The notes beneath the pieces are model-generated. The model did no database searches, was not told where the DNA came from, and saw only the letters and a program-made list of their open reading frames with translations. 64,000 nucleotides of DNA from Brevundimonas terrae. Its GTDB lineage: Bacteria; Pseudomonadota; Alphaproteobacteria; Caulobacterales; Caulobacteraceae. The DNA is taken from contig NZ_JAASQT010000002.1 in NCBI RefSeq assembly GCF_011761985.1, forward strand, positions 558,001 to 622,000, written 5' to 3'. Shown in pieces: positions 15,895 to 25,980 of this stretch; position 1 is the stretch's first letter, and every line of letters begins with the position of its first letter. Both the position numbers and the translations under genes were made by a program.

Positions 15895-17154
15895 ATGAGT
15901 CAGATCGATATCCAGGAAGCGGAATTCAGTCTTCTTCCCGCGCTAGACGAGCAGATTGGCAATACGCTCAGCCGCCTGAAAACCATGGCGCAGTCGGGCA
16001 CCCAGTCAGGACGTCCGCGACTTGTCGATACGACCATGTTGTTTGCGCCGCGTTCCGGCGGGGTAAAGCGCTATCTACAGGCCAAGGGGGCGTGGCTGGC
16101 TGCGAACCGTCCGGGCGTTGACCATACACTCGTCGTGCCGGGAGCAAGGCATCACATTGATGCCGACGGGATCTTGCGAATCCGTTCGCCCAAACTGCCT
16201 TTCGGTGACGGCTACCGCTGGCCCAGTTCCGCCCGTAAATGGGGTGCCTGGGTTTCCGCACTGAATCCTGCGGTTATCGAGGCAGGTGACCCATATAGTG
16301 CGGGCCAAGGGGCGCTGGAGGCGGGGCAGAGAGTCGGTGCGCCCGTCGTCGGATTCTGTCACTCGGACCCTGCGGCGCTGGCGGCGCTGCATTTCGGTGA
16401 ATGGGCCAAGAAGCCGGTTGAAAAACGCTGGGCCAAGGTGTTCTCGCAATTTGACCGCGTTGTTTCGCCCAGCCGCTTTATTGCGCGTCGTCTCGAAGAG
16501 GCGGGAATCGACAATATCGTCATCAGGCCTCTGGGGGTCGAGGTGGACACCTTCCATCCTGACCGGCGTGATCGTGACTGGCTGCTGAAGCGCACAGGAC
16601 TGCCCAAGGATGCGCGTCTTCTTTGTTTTGCGGGGCGTCCTGCAAAAGAAAAGAATGTCGATATCCTGATTGATGCGGTCCAGAAGCTGGGCGACCCCTA
16701 TCATCTGATACTGGTCGGGGCGGGGCAGGGTATGCCGGCCGAAGAGCGTGTTATTGCGCTCGACTATGAAAAAGATCCCAAGGCGGTGGCCCGTATTGTG
16801 GCCAGTGCCGATGCCTTTGTTCATGCCAATGATAAGGAGCCGTTCGGTCTGATCGTACTGGAGGCCATGGCCTGCGGGCGACCTGTGGTGGGCGTCAATT
16901 CGGGTGGCGTAGCCGAAACGGTCGATGACAGCGTGGGGCAGTTGGCGAGAAGCGCCAATGCCGATGACTATGCCGAGGCGATTGCGGCCCTATTCGAGCG
17001 CGATATCGAAGCCTTGGGAGCTGCCGCGCGTGTGAAGACCGTCGAGCAGTTTGCGTGGCCTCGCGTGTTCGAGGAACTGAGCATGCTTTATGGCGAGGTC
17101 AGCGGCTGTGCGGAATTCGCGATGCCTGCGCCAGACATGCGCCTGAACGGCTGA
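15895..17154 (+). CDS. GT4-family glycosyltransferase
   Basis: 419 residues with the two-domain GT-B fold. The N-terminal acceptor half has the glycine loop APRSGGVKRYLQAKG. The C-terminal half has LLCFAGRPAKEKNVDILID, HANDKEPFGLIVLEAMACG and PVVGVNSGGVAETV, the family's nucleotide-sugar site with the E-x7-E pattern. It uses an NDP-sugar to build a glycolipid or polysaccharide; the acceptor is unknown. The gene stands alone, about 280 bases after the divergent autotransporter start. That gap shows no gene, and no clear promoter by eye. Confidence 0.88.
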   Translation: MSQIDIQEAEFSLLPALDEQIGNTLSRLKTMAQSGTQSGRPRLVDTTMLFAPRSGGVKRYLQAKGAWLAANRPGVDHTLVVPGARHHIDADGILRIRSPKLPFGDGYRWPSSARKWGAWVSALNPAVIEAGDPYSAGQGALEAGQRVGAPVVGFCHSDPAALAALHFGEWAKKPVEKRWAKVFSQFDRVVSPSRFIARRLEEAGIDNIVIRPLGVEVDTFHPDRRDRDWLLKRTGLPKDARLLCFAGRPAKEKNVDILIDAVQKLGDPYHLILVGAGQGMPAEERVIALDYEKDPKAVARIVASADAFVHANDKEPFGLIVLEAMACGRPVVGVNSGGVAETVDDSVGQLARSANADDYAEAIAALFERDIEALGAAARVKTVEQFAWPRVFEELSMLYGEVSGCAEFAMPAPDMRLNG

Positions 17155-17208
17155 ATCAGCGTGGCCGAGGTAAACGCTCGAAATGTTTGGAAAGGGAAAA
17201 GGGCGGCT

Positions 17209-17253
17209 GCGCCACTCTTGCTTCGATAAGATTATAAAGAAGAAGAGTGGCGC
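17209..17253 (-). other. Inverted repeat at the 3-prime end of tRNA-Asp
   Basis: GCGCCACTCTT (17209-17219) and AAGAGTGGCGC (17243-17253) are a perfect 11-bp inverted repeat. The second arm overlaps the tRNA's 3-prime end, including the encoded CCA. On the minus-strand transcript the hairpin is followed by CCGCCCTTTTCCC, so it may terminate transcription or guide 3-prime processing. Confidence 0.55.
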
Positions 17254-17324
17254 GAGTGACGGGGCTCGAACCCGCGACCTCCGGCGTGACAGGCCGGCAC
17301 TCTAACCAACTGAGCTACACCCGC
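17248..17324 (-). tRNA. tRNA-Asp, anticodon GTC
   Basis: A 77-base cloverleaf on the minus strand: acceptor GCGGGTG/CACTCGC with one G-T pair, D-arm GCTC/GAGT, anticodon stem CCGGC/GCCGG around CTGTCAC (anticodon GTC), T-arm GCGGG-TTCGAGC-CCCGT (last stem pair G-T) and an encoded CCA. Confidence 0.96.
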
Positions 17325-17365
17325 GTTTCCCGGCCGGAGCGACAGTGCGCTGCGGCGAGAGCGGT

Positions 17366-17394
17366 CGTTTATGCGGGGCTGAGCCCTGCGTCAA
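17366..17394 (-). promoter_or_regulatory. Predicted tRNA-Asp promoter
   Basis: On the minus strand TTGACG (17394-17389) and TAAACG (17371-17366) lie 17 bases apart, with the start expected about 35 bases before the tRNA. Confidence 0.65.
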
Positions 17395-17617
17395 GCGACG
17401 GCCTGTGGATAAATGCGTTTTTGCGAAATTTATCGAAAATTTCCGCAACTTGCCCCGCTTTGGCAGGGGGATTGAGGATTCCAGACGATCGAGGTGCGGC
17501 ATTTCGGCCCGCAATGCGCTTAAAGCAGGGGTAGGGCGCGGAACATAAATGTGGTTCAAGCGTCACCAATACAGTCGTTTTCTTGGCGTAACATAGGCCT
17601 CTGAAAACGCCAGTGTT

Positions 17618-17634
17618 TTGAGAACCATTCTCAA
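17618..17634 (+). promoter_or_regulatory. Fur-box-like palindrome upstream of nuoA
   Basis: TTGAGAA-CCA-TTCTCAA is a perfect 7-3-7 palindrome about 100 bases before the nuoA start. It matches the core of known Fur sites (TGAGAA...TTCTCA). Complex I carries many Fe-S clusters, so iron control of its operon makes sense. Function is inferred. Confidence 0.5.
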
Positions 17635-17730
17635 TGTGCGCTTATTGGCCTCATGGGTTTGAACACTGGCGAAGTTGGGTCTAAGAAGCGCCGAATCCGC
17701 CCCCTCCAACTGGCGGGCGAGGCAGCTCGA

Positions 17731-18108
17731 ATGAATGAATTTCTTCTAGATTACCTACCGATCGTCGTTTTCCTCGGGATCGCAATAGTTTTGGGTTGCG
17801 CCTTCATGCTCGCAGCATGGGTGCTGGCTCCCAAAAACCCGGACACTGAAAAGCTGTCGGCTTATGAGTGCGGCTTTAATGCCTTTGATGACGCACGGAT
17901 GAAGTTCGACGTGCGTTTCTATCTGGTGTCGATCCTGTTCATTATCTTCGACCTCGAGATCGCATTCCTGTTCCCGTGGGCAGTGTCGCTGTTTGACCTG
18001 TCGCACAGTGAAATGGTGTTTGCGTTCTGGTCGATGATGGCCTTCCTCGGCGTCCTGACCGTGGGCTTCATCTACGAATGGAAGAAGGGAGCACTGGAAT
18101 GGCAGTGA
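17731..18108 (+). CDS. nuoA: NADH-quinone oxidoreductase subunit A
   Basis: 125 residues, three membrane helices. The conserved loop [22 protein letters not shown] (quoted here as [19 protein letters not shown]) near the quinone site identifies NuoA. It begins the complex I operon. The ATG at 17731 ([13 protein letters not shown]) gives the normal length; the longer frame upstream would add an unrelated 26-residue tail. It overlaps nuoB by 10 bases. Confidence 0.95.
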   Translation: MNEFLLDYLPIVVFLGIAIVLGCAFMLAAWVLAPKNPDTEKLSAYECGFNAFDDARMKFDVRFYLVSILFIIFDLEIAFLFPWAVSLFDLSHSEMVFAFWSMMAFLGVLTVGFIYEWKKGALEWQ

Positions 18109-18698
18109 TCACGCCTTCGTCGTCGGTTATTGCGCCGTCGTCGCCATTGGTGCCTGCTGGCACCGCCGCTCGTTCGACCGTCGAGGGATATGATCCCAAG
18201 GTCCACGACAAGTTTTTCGAGGCCGTGAACACCGAACTGGGTGAGCAGGGCTTCCTGACGACCTCGCTGGACGACGTCATCACCTGGGCCCGTACGGGTT
18301 CGCTGATGTGGATGTCGTTCGGTCTGGCCTGCTGCGCCGTGGAAATGATCCACCTGTCGATGCCGCGCTTCGACCTGGAGCGTTTCGGTACGGCACCGCG
18401 TGGTTCGCCGCGCCAGTCCGACCTGATGATCGTTGCCGGTACCCTGACCAACAAGATGGCTCCGGCTCTGCGCAAGGTCTATGACCAAATGCCCGAGCCG
18501 CGCTACGTCATCTCGATGGGCTCGTGCGCCAATGGCGGTGGCTATTACCACTACAGCTACAGCGTTGTTCGCGGTTGCGACCGTGTGGTTCCGGTTGATG
18601 TTTACGTCCCGGGCTGCCCGCCGACTGCCGAAGCCCTGCTGTACGGTATCCTGCAACTGCAGAAGAAGATCCGTCGTACCGGGAGCATTGAACGATGA
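18099..18698 (+). CDS. nuoB: NADH-quinone oxidoreductase subunit B
   Basis: 199 residues. This peripheral-arm subunit carries the terminal [4Fe-4S] cluster N2 that hands electrons to quinone. The cysteine ligands are seen in [29 protein letters not shown] and [17 protein letters not shown]. An N-terminal Ser/Ala-rich tail precedes the core. It overlaps nuoA at its start and nuoC by 4 bases (ATGA). Confidence 0.97.
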   Translation: MAVITPSSSVIAPSSPLVPAGTAARSTVEGYDPKVHDKFFEAVNTELGEQGFLTTSLDDVITWARTGSLMWMSFGLACCAVEMIHLSMPRFDLERFGTAPRGSPRQSDLMIVAGTLTNKMAPALRKVYDQMPEPRYVISMGSCANGGGYYHYSYSVVRGCDRVVPVDVYVPGCPPTAEALLYGILQLQKKIRRTGSIER

Positions 18699-19309
18699 GC
18701 GAACTCGTCCGCGTGGCCGAGCGTGAATCGGCCCTGACCCCTCTGGGTACGGAAATGGTCGCGGCACTGGGTGTCGAGGCTGTTGTTGCTTTTGGTGAAC
18801 TGACCCTGATCGCCCCGCGCGAAAAGATTGTCGAAGTCATGCAGTCGCTGCGTGACACCTTTGGCTTCCAGCAACTGATGGATGTCTGTGGTGCCGACTA
18901 TCCGGATCGCGAAGAGCGTTTCGAGGTTGTCTATCACCTGCTTTCGCTGACCCGCGCGGCGCGTCTGCGCGTCAAGGTCCAGACCGACGAAGTGAAGCCG
19001 GTTCCCAGCGTGGTTTCGGTTTATCCGTCGGCGGGCTGGTTCGAGCGTGAAGCGTTCGACATGTACGGCATGATCTTCTCGGATCACCCCGACATGCGCC
19101 GCATCCTGACCGACTACGGTTTCCAGGGGCACCCGTTGCGTAAAGACTTCCCGATGACGGGCTATGTCGAGGTTCGTTACGACGAAGAGCAGAAGCGTGT
19201 GGTCTATGAGCCGGTGAAACTGGCTCAGGAATACCGTTCGTTTGATTTCCTCTCGCCGTGGGAAGGTGCGGAATATCCGCTGCCCGGCGACGAGAAGGCA
19301 GGAGCCTGA
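18695..19309 (+). CDS. nuoC: NADH-quinone oxidoreductase subunit C
   Basis: 204 residues, separate from nuoD rather than fused as in enterobacteria. Family marks are [24 protein letters not shown], quoted in part, then [19 protein letters not shown] and [13 protein letters not shown]. It is a hydrophilic connecting subunit of the peripheral arm with no cofactor. It ends 4 bases before nuoD. Confidence 0.97.
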   Translation: MSELVRVAERESALTPLGTEMVAALGVEAVVAFGELTLIAPREKIVEVMQSLRDTFGFQQLMDVCGADYPDREERFEVVYHLLSLTRAARLRVKVQTDEVKPVPSVVSVYPSAGWFEREAFDMYGMIFSDHPDMRRILTDYGFQGHPLRKDFPMTGYVEVRYDEEQKRVVYEPVKLAQEYRSFDFLSPWEGAEYPLPGDEKAGA

Positions 19310-19313
19310 GTCT

Positions 19314-20588
19314 ATGGCTGACGGACACAACACCCCCGCGCGTCCTCTGGGCGTCACTGTCGATCCTTTCGAGGATTACGAAGACGGCCTGACCCCGCAC
19401 GCCCGTGCGATGGACGATCGTAAATTCACCATCAACTTCGGTCCGCAACACCCGGCCGCGCACGGTGTGCTGCGTCTGGTGCTGGAGCTGGACGGCGAGT
19501 TGGTGACCCGCGTTGATCCGCATATCGGCCTGCTGCACCGCGGCACCGAAAAGCTGATGGAAGCGCGCACCTATCTGCAGAACATCCCGTATCTGGATCG
19601 TCTGGACTATGTGTCCCCGATGAACCAAGAGCACGCCTTCTGTCTGGCTATCGAGCGCCTTCTGGGCGTTGATGTGCCTTACCGTGGCCAGCTCATCCGT
19701 GTTCTGTATTCGGAAATCGGCCGCATCCTGAACCACCTGCTGAACTCGACCATGCAAGCCATGGACGTGGGCGCTCTGACCCCGCCGCTTTGGGGCCACG
19801 AAGAGCGTGAAAAGCTGATGGTGTTCTACGAGCGTGCCTGTGGTGCGCGTTTGCACGCCAACTATTTCCGTCCGGGTGGCGTCCATCAGGACCTGACGCC
19901 CGAGCTGATCGACGACATCGACCGTTGGTGCAAGGAATTCCCGCGCGCCCTCGACGACATCGAAAAGCTGGTTACGGAAAACCGTATCTTCAAACAGCGT
20001 AACGTCGACATCGGCGTGGTCTCGAAAGAGAACGCGCTGGCATGGGGCTTCTCGGGCGTCATGCTGCGCGGCTCGGACATTGCGTGGGATATCCGCAAGG
20101 CCCAGCCGTACGACTGCTACGAGGACATGGAATTCGACATCGTCGTCGGCAAGAACGGCGACTGCTGGGACCGTTACCTGTGCCGCGTCGAAGAGATGCG
20201 CCAGTCGGTCCGCATCATGGAACAGTGCGTACACAAGCTGCGTAACTGCCCGGGTGAGCCGGTTCTGGCCGAAGACAACAAAATCACCCCACCGCGTCGT
20301 GGCGAGATGAAGCGTTCGATGGAAGCGCTGATCCACCACTTCAAACTCTACACCGAAGGCTTCAAGACGCCTGAAGGTGAAGTGTATGCGGTTGTCGAAG
20401 CGCCGAAGGGCGAGTTCGGCGTGTATCTGGTGTCGGACGGCACCAACAAACCTTACCGCGTCAAGCTGTCTGCACCGGGCTTCCGCCACCTGCAGGCAAT
20501 GGACTGGATGAACCGTGGCCACATGCTGGCCGACGTGTCCGCCATTCTCGGCTCGCTCGACATGGTGTTCGGAGAAGTTGACCGATGA
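19314..20588 (+). CDS. nuoD: NADH-quinone oxidoreductase subunit D
   Basis: 424 residues. NuoD lines the quinone cavity with NuoB. Conserved blocks are [21 protein letters not shown] (N-terminal quinone-site His pair, quoted in part here as [13 protein letters not shown]), [15 protein letters not shown], and the C-terminal CDPCFACT-region equivalent [12 protein letters not shown]...[11 protein letters not shown]. It has an N-terminal tail of about 37 residues before the core. The ATG at 19314 follows GGAGCC. Confidence 0.96.
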   Translation: MADGHNTPARPLGVTVDPFEDYEDGLTPHARAMDDRKFTINFGPQHPAAHGVLRLVLELDGELVTRVDPHIGLLHRGTEKLMEARTYLQNIPYLDRLDYVSPMNQEHAFCLAIERLLGVDVPYRGQLIRVLYSEIGRILNHLLNSTMQAMDVGALTPPLWGHEEREKLMVFYERACGARLHANYFRPGGVHQDLTPELIDDIDRWCKEFPRALDDIEKLVTENRIFKQRNVDIGVVSKENALAWGFSGVMLRGSDIAWDIRKAQPYDCYEDMEFDIVVGKNGDCWDRYLCRVEEMRQSVRIMEQCVHKLRNCPGEPVLAEDNKITPPRRGEMKRSMEALIHHFKLYTEGFKTPEGEVYAVVEAPKGEFGVYLVSDGTNKPYRVKLSAPGFRHLQAMDWMNRGHMLADVSAILGSLDMVFGEVDR

Positions 20589-21253
20589 GCGCTCGTCGTC
20601 TGGCCAAGGTCCAGCCGGCTTCCTTCGAGTTTTCGAAGGAAACCATGGAAAAGGCCCAGTGGTGGATCAAGAAGTATCCGGAATCGCGCCGCCAGTCGGC
20701 TGTGATCCCGGTCTTGTGGCTGGTGCAGAAGCAGGAAGGCTGGGTTTCCGAACCGGCTATCCGCGCAATCGCCGAGCTGTTGGGTATGGCCTATATCCGC
20801 GTTCTGGAAGTGGCCACCTTCTACACCATGTTCATGCTGGAGCCGGTCGGCAAGGTCGCCCTGATCCAGGTCTGCGGCACCACCCAGTGCATGCTACGCG
20901 GGTCGCAAGACCTGATGCGCGTCTGCAAGGAAAAGATCGGTCCCAAGGACAAGCTGTCCGCCGACGGTCGCTTCACATGGCAGGAAGTCGAGTGCATCGG
21001 GGCTTGCTCCAATGCGCCGGTCGCCCAGATCAACGACCTGTATTACGAAGACCTGACGCCGGAAAACATGGCCCAGATCATCGACGATTTTGCCGCTGGC
21101 AAGACGCCGAAGGCTGGCAGCTATTGCGGTCGCCACAATGCGGCACCGGTTGGCGGGGCCAAGGTGTTGCTCGATCCGGCACTGTATGACGGCTCGGCAG
21201 CCAAGAAGATCAAGAAGCTGCCGAACTCCGAACCGAAAAAGGCAGACGCCTGA
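20585..21253 (+). CDS. nuoE: NADH-quinone oxidoreductase subunit E
   Basis: 222 residues. This thioredoxin-fold subunit holds the [2Fe-2S] cluster N1a. Ligands lie in [13 protein letters not shown] and [10 protein letters not shown]. After the core there is a Lys-rich C-terminal tail of about 50 residues ([18 protein letters not shown]), common in alphaproteobacteria. It overlaps nuoD by 4 bases and the next small gene by 1. Confidence 0.96.
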   Translation: MSARRLAKVQPASFEFSKETMEKAQWWIKKYPESRRQSAVIPVLWLVQKQEGWVSEPAIRAIAELLGMAYIRVLEVATFYTMFMLEPVGKVALIQVCGTTQCMLRGSQDLMRVCKEKIGPKDKLSADGRFTWQEVECIGACSNAPVAQINDLYYEDLTPENMAQIIDDFAAGKTPKAGSYCGRHNAAPVGGAKVLLDPALYDGSAAKKIKKLPNSEPKKADA

Positions 21254-21522
21254 TGGCACGGCCGAACCTCGACACTCCAGAAGGCAGAACGGCCTATCGC
21301 GCTGAATTGAAGCGGGTAGGGTGGAAACTGCGCCTTGGCGGCTTTGTGCTGATCGTGGTCGCGGCCCTGCTTGTTGTATTCGCTCAGGAAGGCCGTTTTG
21401 GCCTAACCCAGGATGCGGTGAAGGTTGCGTACGGCATGCTATTTGCCGGTTGGGTCTTGGTCATTGCGGCCATTTTCCAACGCACCCGCCACCACAAACG
21501 CCGCATGGCGGAAGGACTTTAA
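21253..21522 (+). CDS. Small membrane protein inside the nuo operon
   Basis: 89 residues with two predicted membrane helices (FVLIVVAALLVVF and VAYGMLFAGWVLVIAAIF), a charged N-terminus and a basic C-terminus QRTRHHKRRMAEGL. It starts at the nuoE stop codon and ends 6 bases before nuoF, so it is translated with complex I genes. It is not one of the 14 core subunits. It could be an accessory or assembly factor; that is inference from position. Confidence 0.8.
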   Translation: MARPNLDTPEGRTAYRAELKRVGWKLRLGGFVLIVVAALLVVFAQEGRFGLTQDAVKVAYGMLFAGWVLVIAAIFQRTRHHKRRMAEGL

Positions 21523-21528
21523 GGAACC

Positions 21529-22842
21529 ATGATCGGAATCCTCGAAGACAAGGATCGGATCTTCACCAACCTTTACGGTCTCCATGACTGGGGCCTTGAG
21601 GGCGCGAAGAAACGCGGCGCGTGGAACGCCACCAAGGACATGCTGGACCTTGGCCGCGACTGGATCATCGACAACGTGAAGGCCTCGGGCCTGCGCGGTC
21701 GTGGTGGTGCGGGTTTCTCGACCGGCCTGAAATGGTCGTTCATGCCCAAGGAAGTGACGGACCGTCCTCACTACCTCGTCATCAACGCCGATGAATCCGA
21801 GCCCGCGACCTGTAAAGACCGCGAGATCATGCGCCATGATCCGCAACTGCTGATCGAGGGTGCGCTGATCGCGTCCTTCGCCATGCAGGCCCATGCTTGC
21901 TATATTTATCTGCGCGGCGAGTACATTCTCGAGCGCGAGCGCATGGAAGCTGCCGTCAAGCAGGCTTATGAAGCCAAGCTGATCGGCGACAACAACGTCC
22001 ATGGCTGGGACTTCCACGTCTATATCCACCACGGTGCCGGCGCTTATATCTGCGGCGAAGAAACCGCTCTGCTGGAATCGCTGGAAGGCAAGAAGGGCCA
22101 ACCGCGCCTGAAGCCGCCGTTCCCGGCTGGCGCTGGCCTGTACGGCTGCCCGACGACCGTGAACAACGTGGAATCGATCGCTGTGGTCGGCACCATCCTG
22201 CGTCGTGGCGCAGACTGGTTCGCCAGCTTCGGTCGCCCGAACAACACCGGCACCAAGCTGATGTCGCTGGCCGGTCACGTGAACACGCCTTGCGTCGTCG
22301 AAGAAGCCATGTCGATCCCGCTGCGCCAACTGATCGAAGATCACGGCGGCGGCGTGCGTGGCGGCTGGGGCAACCTGAAAGCCATTATTCCGGGCGGTGC
22401 CTCGTGCCCCGTTATCACCCGTGAACAGGCCGAAGTCGCTCTGATGGACTTCGATTCCATGCGCGAGCATCGCTCGTCGCTGGGCACTGCCGGTGTGACC
22501 GTCATGGACGAAAGCACCGACATCGTTCGTGCGATTGCCCGCATCAGCTACTTCTTCAAGCACGAGAGCTGTGGCCAGTGCACGCCGTGCCGCGAAGGCA
22601 CCGGCTGGATGTGGCGCGTGCTGGAACGTATGGCGATCGGCGATGCCGACCCGTCGGAAATCGACCTGTTGCTGGACGTTGCCGGTCAGGTTGAAGGCCA
22701 CACCATCTGCGCTCTCGGCGACGCCGCGGCCTGGCCTGTTCAAGGCCTGATCCGCCACTTCCGTCACGAGATCGAAGACCGCATCAACACCTACCGTAAT
22801 AGCCGTGCGAACTTCGCCGGCCATACGATCGCGGCGGAGTAA
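21529..22842 (+). CDS. nuoF: NADH-quinone oxidoreductase subunit F
   Basis: 437 residues. It binds NADH and FMN and holds cluster N3. Seen are the NADH/FMN glycine loop [17 protein letters not shown] site [19 protein letters not shown] and the [4Fe-4S] ligands [15 protein letters not shown] with a later Cys in HTICALGD. Length and order are normal. Confidence 0.97.
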   Translation: MIGILEDKDRIFTNLYGLHDWGLEGAKKRGAWNATKDMLDLGRDWIIDNVKASGLRGRGGAGFSTGLKWSFMPKEVTDRPHYLVINADESEPATCKDREIMRHDPQLLIEGALIASFAMQAHACYIYLRGEYILERERMEAAVKQAYEAKLIGDNNVHGWDFHVYIHHGAGAYICGEETALLESLEGKKGQPRLKPPFPAGAGLYGCPTTVNNVESIAVVGTILRRGADWFASFGRPNNTGTKLMSLAGHVNTPCVVEEAMSIPLRQLIEDHGGGVRGGWGNLKAIIPGGASCPVITREQAEVALMDFDSMREHRSSLGTAGVTVMDESTDIVRAIARISYFFKHESCGQCTPCREGTGWMWRVLERMAIGDADPSEIDLLLDVAGQVEGHTICALGDAAAWPVQGLIRHFRHEIEDRINTYRNSRANFAGHTIAAE

Positions 22843-22847
22843 TCGTA

Positions 22848-24893
22848 ATGCCTATCGCCAAGGTAAATGGTGTCGAGGTTGAGTTCGAGCAGGGCATGAC
22901 CGTGCTGCAGGTCGCGGAACGCGCCGGGCAGGAAATCCCGCGCTTCTGCTACCACGAACGCCTGTCCATCGCCGGCAACTGCCGTATGTGCCTCGTCGAG
23001 GTGAAGCCCGGACCGCCGAAGCCGCAAGCTTCGTGCGCCCTGCCTGCTGCTGCCGGTCAGGAAATCTTCACCGACACCCCGATGGTCAAAAAGGCCCGCG
23101 AAGGTGTGATGGAGTTCCTGCTGATCAACCACCCGCTGGATTGCCCGATCTGCGATCAGGGCGGCGAGTGCGATCTGCAAGACCAGGCCATGGGCTATGG
23201 CCGCGACGGCTCGCGTTACAGCGAGAACAAGCGCGCGGTTGAAGAAAAGAACATGGGCCCGACGGTCAAGACGTTCATGACGCGCTGCATCCAGTGCACG
23301 CGTTGCGTTCGCTTCATCACCGAAGTGGCCGGCGTTCCGGACATCGGCATGATCTCGCGCGGCGAAGGTGCCGAGATCACGACCTATCTGGAAAAGAACA
23401 TCGACAGCGAACTGTCGGGCAACGTCAATGACCTGTGCCCTGTGGGCGCGCTGACGCACCGTCCGTGGCAGTACCACTATCGTCCGTGGGAACTGAAGAA
23501 GACCGAAACCATCGACGTGATGGACGCTCTGGGTTCCAACATCCGTGCCGACTACCGTGGTTCGGAAGTGATGCGTGTGCTGCCGCGTGTGAACGAGGGC
23601 ATCAACGAAGAGTGGCTGGCCGACCGTTCGCGTTACGCGGTTGACGGTCTGCAAACCCGTCGCCTCGACCGTCCGTGGATCCGTGAAAACGGCAAGCTGC
23701 GCGCCGCATCGTGGGATGAGGCTCTGAACGCTGTCGCTGCCAAGCTGAAGTCGGCTTCGGCTGATCGCATCGGTGCTATCGCTGGCGACCTGCAAGACGC
23801 TGAATCGATGAAGGCTGTGCTGGACCTGTTCCGCGCGCTGGGTTCAAACAATACGGATTGCCGCCAAGACGGCGCGGCTCTGAGCGGCGATATCCGCGAG
23901 AGCTATCTGTTTAACTCTGGCCTTCAAGGCATTGAAAATGCAGACGCTATTTTGATCGTGGGTGCAAACCCGCGTACCGAAGCGCCGCTGCTCAATGCCC
24001 GTATTCGCAAGGCTTGGCTGAACGGTAAGGCCGAAGTGGCTGTCATCGGCCAACAAGCCGACCTGACCTATGACTACGCCTATCTGGGCGAAGGCTCGAA
24101 GCTGGTTGGCAAGCCGACCAAGGCTGTCACCGACTTCCTGTCCAAGGCTGAACGTCCGGCGATCATCGTCGGTATGGGCGCTCTGGTCGGTGAAACCGGT
24201 CCGGCTGTACTGAACGCTCTGGGCGCGCTGGCCAAGAAGACTGGCGTGGTTAAGGACGGCTGGAACGGCTTTAACGTACTGCACACCGCTGCATCGCGCG
24301 TTGCCGGTCTGGACATGGGCTTCCTGCCGCAAGACGGTGGCCTGTCGGTTGCTGACATGTTGAAGCCGGGCGCTCTGGACGTTCTGTTCCTGCTGGGTGC
24401 CGACGAAGTGAACGCTTCGGGTTCGGACGCCTTCCGCGTTTACCTCGGCTCGCATGGTGATCGTGGCGCTCATGGCGCTGACGTGATCCTGCCGGGTGCC
24501 GCATACACCGAGAAGTCGGGCCTGTATGTGAACACCGAAGGCCGCGTACAGATGGCAGAACGCGCTGTATTCCCGAAGGGCGAGGCCAAGGAAGACTGGG
24601 CCATCGTTCGCGCTCTGTCGGAACGCGTGGGTCAAACCCTGCCGTATGACAATCTGAACCAACTGCGCGCCAAGCTGATGGCCGATGTGCCGTCGTTCGG
24701 CCGTATCGACTATCTGGCACCGTCGGCTTCGTTCGACGTGGCATCGCTGGGTGTTAAAGGTGATGCGGGCGATATCGCCTTCGTCTCCACGATCACCGAT
24801 CCTTATCTGACCAACCCGATTGCGCGCGCCAGCGAAACCATGGCCGAACTGTCCCGTGAACGGGTCGCGCCGGTCGCACTGGCGGCGGAGTAA
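22848..24893 (+). CDS. nuoG: NADH-quinone oxidoreductase subunit G
   Basis: 681 residues, molybdopterin-oxidoreductase-like fold without molybdenum. The N-terminal third binds three clusters: [2Fe-2S] ligands in CYHERLSIAGNCRMCLVE, the HxxxCxxCxxxxxC site HPLDCPICDQGGEC, and CIQCTRCVRF. The rest is the large inactive domain. It is shorter than the E. coli form, as usual for alphaproteobacteria and mitochondria. Confidence 0.96.
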   Translation: MPIAKVNGVEVEFEQGMTVLQVAERAGQEIPRFCYHERLSIAGNCRMCLVEVKPGPPKPQASCALPAAAGQEIFTDTPMVKKAREGVMEFLLINHPLDCPICDQGGECDLQDQAMGYGRDGSRYSENKRAVEEKNMGPTVKTFMTRCIQCTRCVRFITEVAGVPDIGMISRGEGAEITTYLEKNIDSELSGNVNDLCPVGALTHRPWQYHYRPWELKKTETIDVMDALGSNIRADYRGSEVMRVLPRVNEGINEEWLADRSRYAVDGLQTRRLDRPWIRENGKLRAASWDEALNAVAAKLKSASADRIGAIAGDLQDAESMKAVLDLFRALGSNNTDCRQDGAALSGDIRESYLFNSGLQGIENADAILIVGANPRTEAPLLNARIRKAWLNGKAEVAVIGQQADLTYDYAYLGEGSKLVGKPTKAVTDFLSKAERPAIIVGMGALVGETGPAVLNALGALAKKTGVVKDGWNGFNVLHTAASRVAGLDMGFLPQDGGLSVADMLKPGALDVLFLLGADEVNASGSDAFRVYLGSHGDRGAHGADVILPGAAYTEKSGLYVNTEGRVQMAERAVFPKGEAKEDWAIVRALSERVGQTLPYDNLNQLRAKLMADVPSFGRIDYLAPSASFDVASLGVKGDAGDIAFVSTITDPYLTNPIARASETMAELSRERVAPVALAAE

Positions 24894-24896
24894 GAC

Positions 24897-25976
24897 ATGG
24901 AAGCTGCGACTTCATTCTGGGCTACGCCGCTCGGCTGGACCCTCATCACTGTCGGCGGGATCCTGCTGGTTACCGTTGGTATCCTGATCTCGCTGGCCTT
25001 CCTGCTGCTGGCCGACCGTAAGGTCTGGGCAGGTGTTCAGCTGCGTAAAGGCCCGAACGTGGTTGGCCCGTTCGGCCTGCTGCAATCGTTTGCGGACTTC
25101 TTCAAATTCGTTCTGAAGGAGATCGTGATTCCGGCTGGTTCGGACAAGGTGGTCTTCATTCTGGCTCCGCTGATCAGCTTTGTGCTGGCCTTCGTGGCTT
25201 GGGCGGCCATTCCGTTCGCACCGGGCTGGGTCATTGCCGATCTGAACGTGGGTATCCTGTACATTCTGGCGATTTCGTCGCTGGGTGTTTACGGCATCAT
25301 CATGGGCGGCTGGGCTTCGAACTCGAAGTATCCGTTCCTTGGCGCACTGCGTTCGGCGGCACAGATGGTGTCGTACGAAGTGTCGATGGGTCTGATCCTG
25401 ATCACTGTGATCCTGATGTCGGGTTCGATGAACCTGACCAAGATCGTCACCGACCAGGCCGGTTTCTTCTGGAACTGGAACGTTTTCGGTGGCGGGGCAG
25501 GGACCTGGCCGCTGATCGTCATCATGCTGCCGATCACCATTGTCTTCTTCATTTCGGCACTGGCTGAAACTAACCGTCCGCCGTTCGACCTTCCGGAAGC
25601 GGAATCGGAACTGGTTGCCGGTTATCAGGTCGAATATTCGTCGACGCCGTATCTGCTGTTCATGATCGGTGAGTACGCGAACATCGTCTTCATGTGCGCC
25701 ATGCTGACCCTGATGTTCACGGGCGGTTGGAACCCGGGCTTCCTGTCGGAAGACTTTATGGCCAGCCTGCCGGCATTTGTGGCTTACACCATCTATCTGC
25801 TGACCTTCATCGTGAAGACGGTGTTCTGGTTCTTCATGATTGCTTTGGTGAAGGCATTCGTCCCGCGTTACCGCTATGACCAACTGATGCGTCTGGGCTG
25901 GAAAATCTTCCTGCCGTTCTCGCTGGTTGCCGTTATCGCTGTGGCAGCGTGGCGCGTGTTCGCCGTCGGAGCCTGA
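24897..25976 (+). CDS. nuoH: NADH-quinone oxidoreductase subunit H
   Basis: 359 residues, eight membrane helices. NuoH joins the membrane arm to the quinone site. Signature stretches are [20 protein letters not shown], quoted in part, [19 protein letters not shown] and [20 protein letters not shown] with its row of conserved acids. It is followed after 4 bases by a small lipoprotein gene. Confidence 0.97.
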   Translation: MEAATSFWATPLGWTLITVGGILLVTVGILISLAFLLLADRKVWAGVQLRKGPNVVGPFGLLQSFADFFKFVLKEIVIPAGSDKVVFILAPLISFVLAFVAWAAIPFAPGWVIADLNVGILYILAISSLGVYGIIMGGWASNSKYPFLGALRSAAQMVSYEVSMGLILITVILMSGSMNLTKIVTDQAGFFWNWNVFGGGAGTWPLIVIMLPITIVFFISALAETNRPPFDLPEAESELVAGYQVEYSSTPYLLFMIGEYANIVFMCAMLTLMFTGGWNPGFLSEDFMASLPAFVAYTIYLLTFIVKTVFWFFMIALVKAFVPRYRYDQLMRLGWKIFLPFSLVAVIAVAAWRVFAVGA

Positions 25977-25980
25977 TGTA

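Larger units (their letters stand above)
17325..17730. other. Control region between tRNA-Asp and the nuo operon
   Basis: About 400 bases without a supported gene. The left part carries the tRNA-Asp promoter. The right part should hold the nuo promoter and contains a 17-bp Fur-box-like palindrome at 17618-17634. I see no strong -35/-10 pair for nuoA. A frame upstream of and in phase with nuoA (from 17653) has no ribosome-binding site and is read as leader. Confidence 0.6.

Noticed and set aside
17653..17730. 26-codon extension of NuoA
   Set aside because: The upstream start lacks a ribosome-binding site and the added residues are unlike NuoA; the ATG at 17731 gives the normal length.
18972..20522. 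Minus-strand open frame of 516 codons opposite nuoC and nuoD
   Set aside because: The plus strand carries unmistakable complex I subunits with overlapping junctions.
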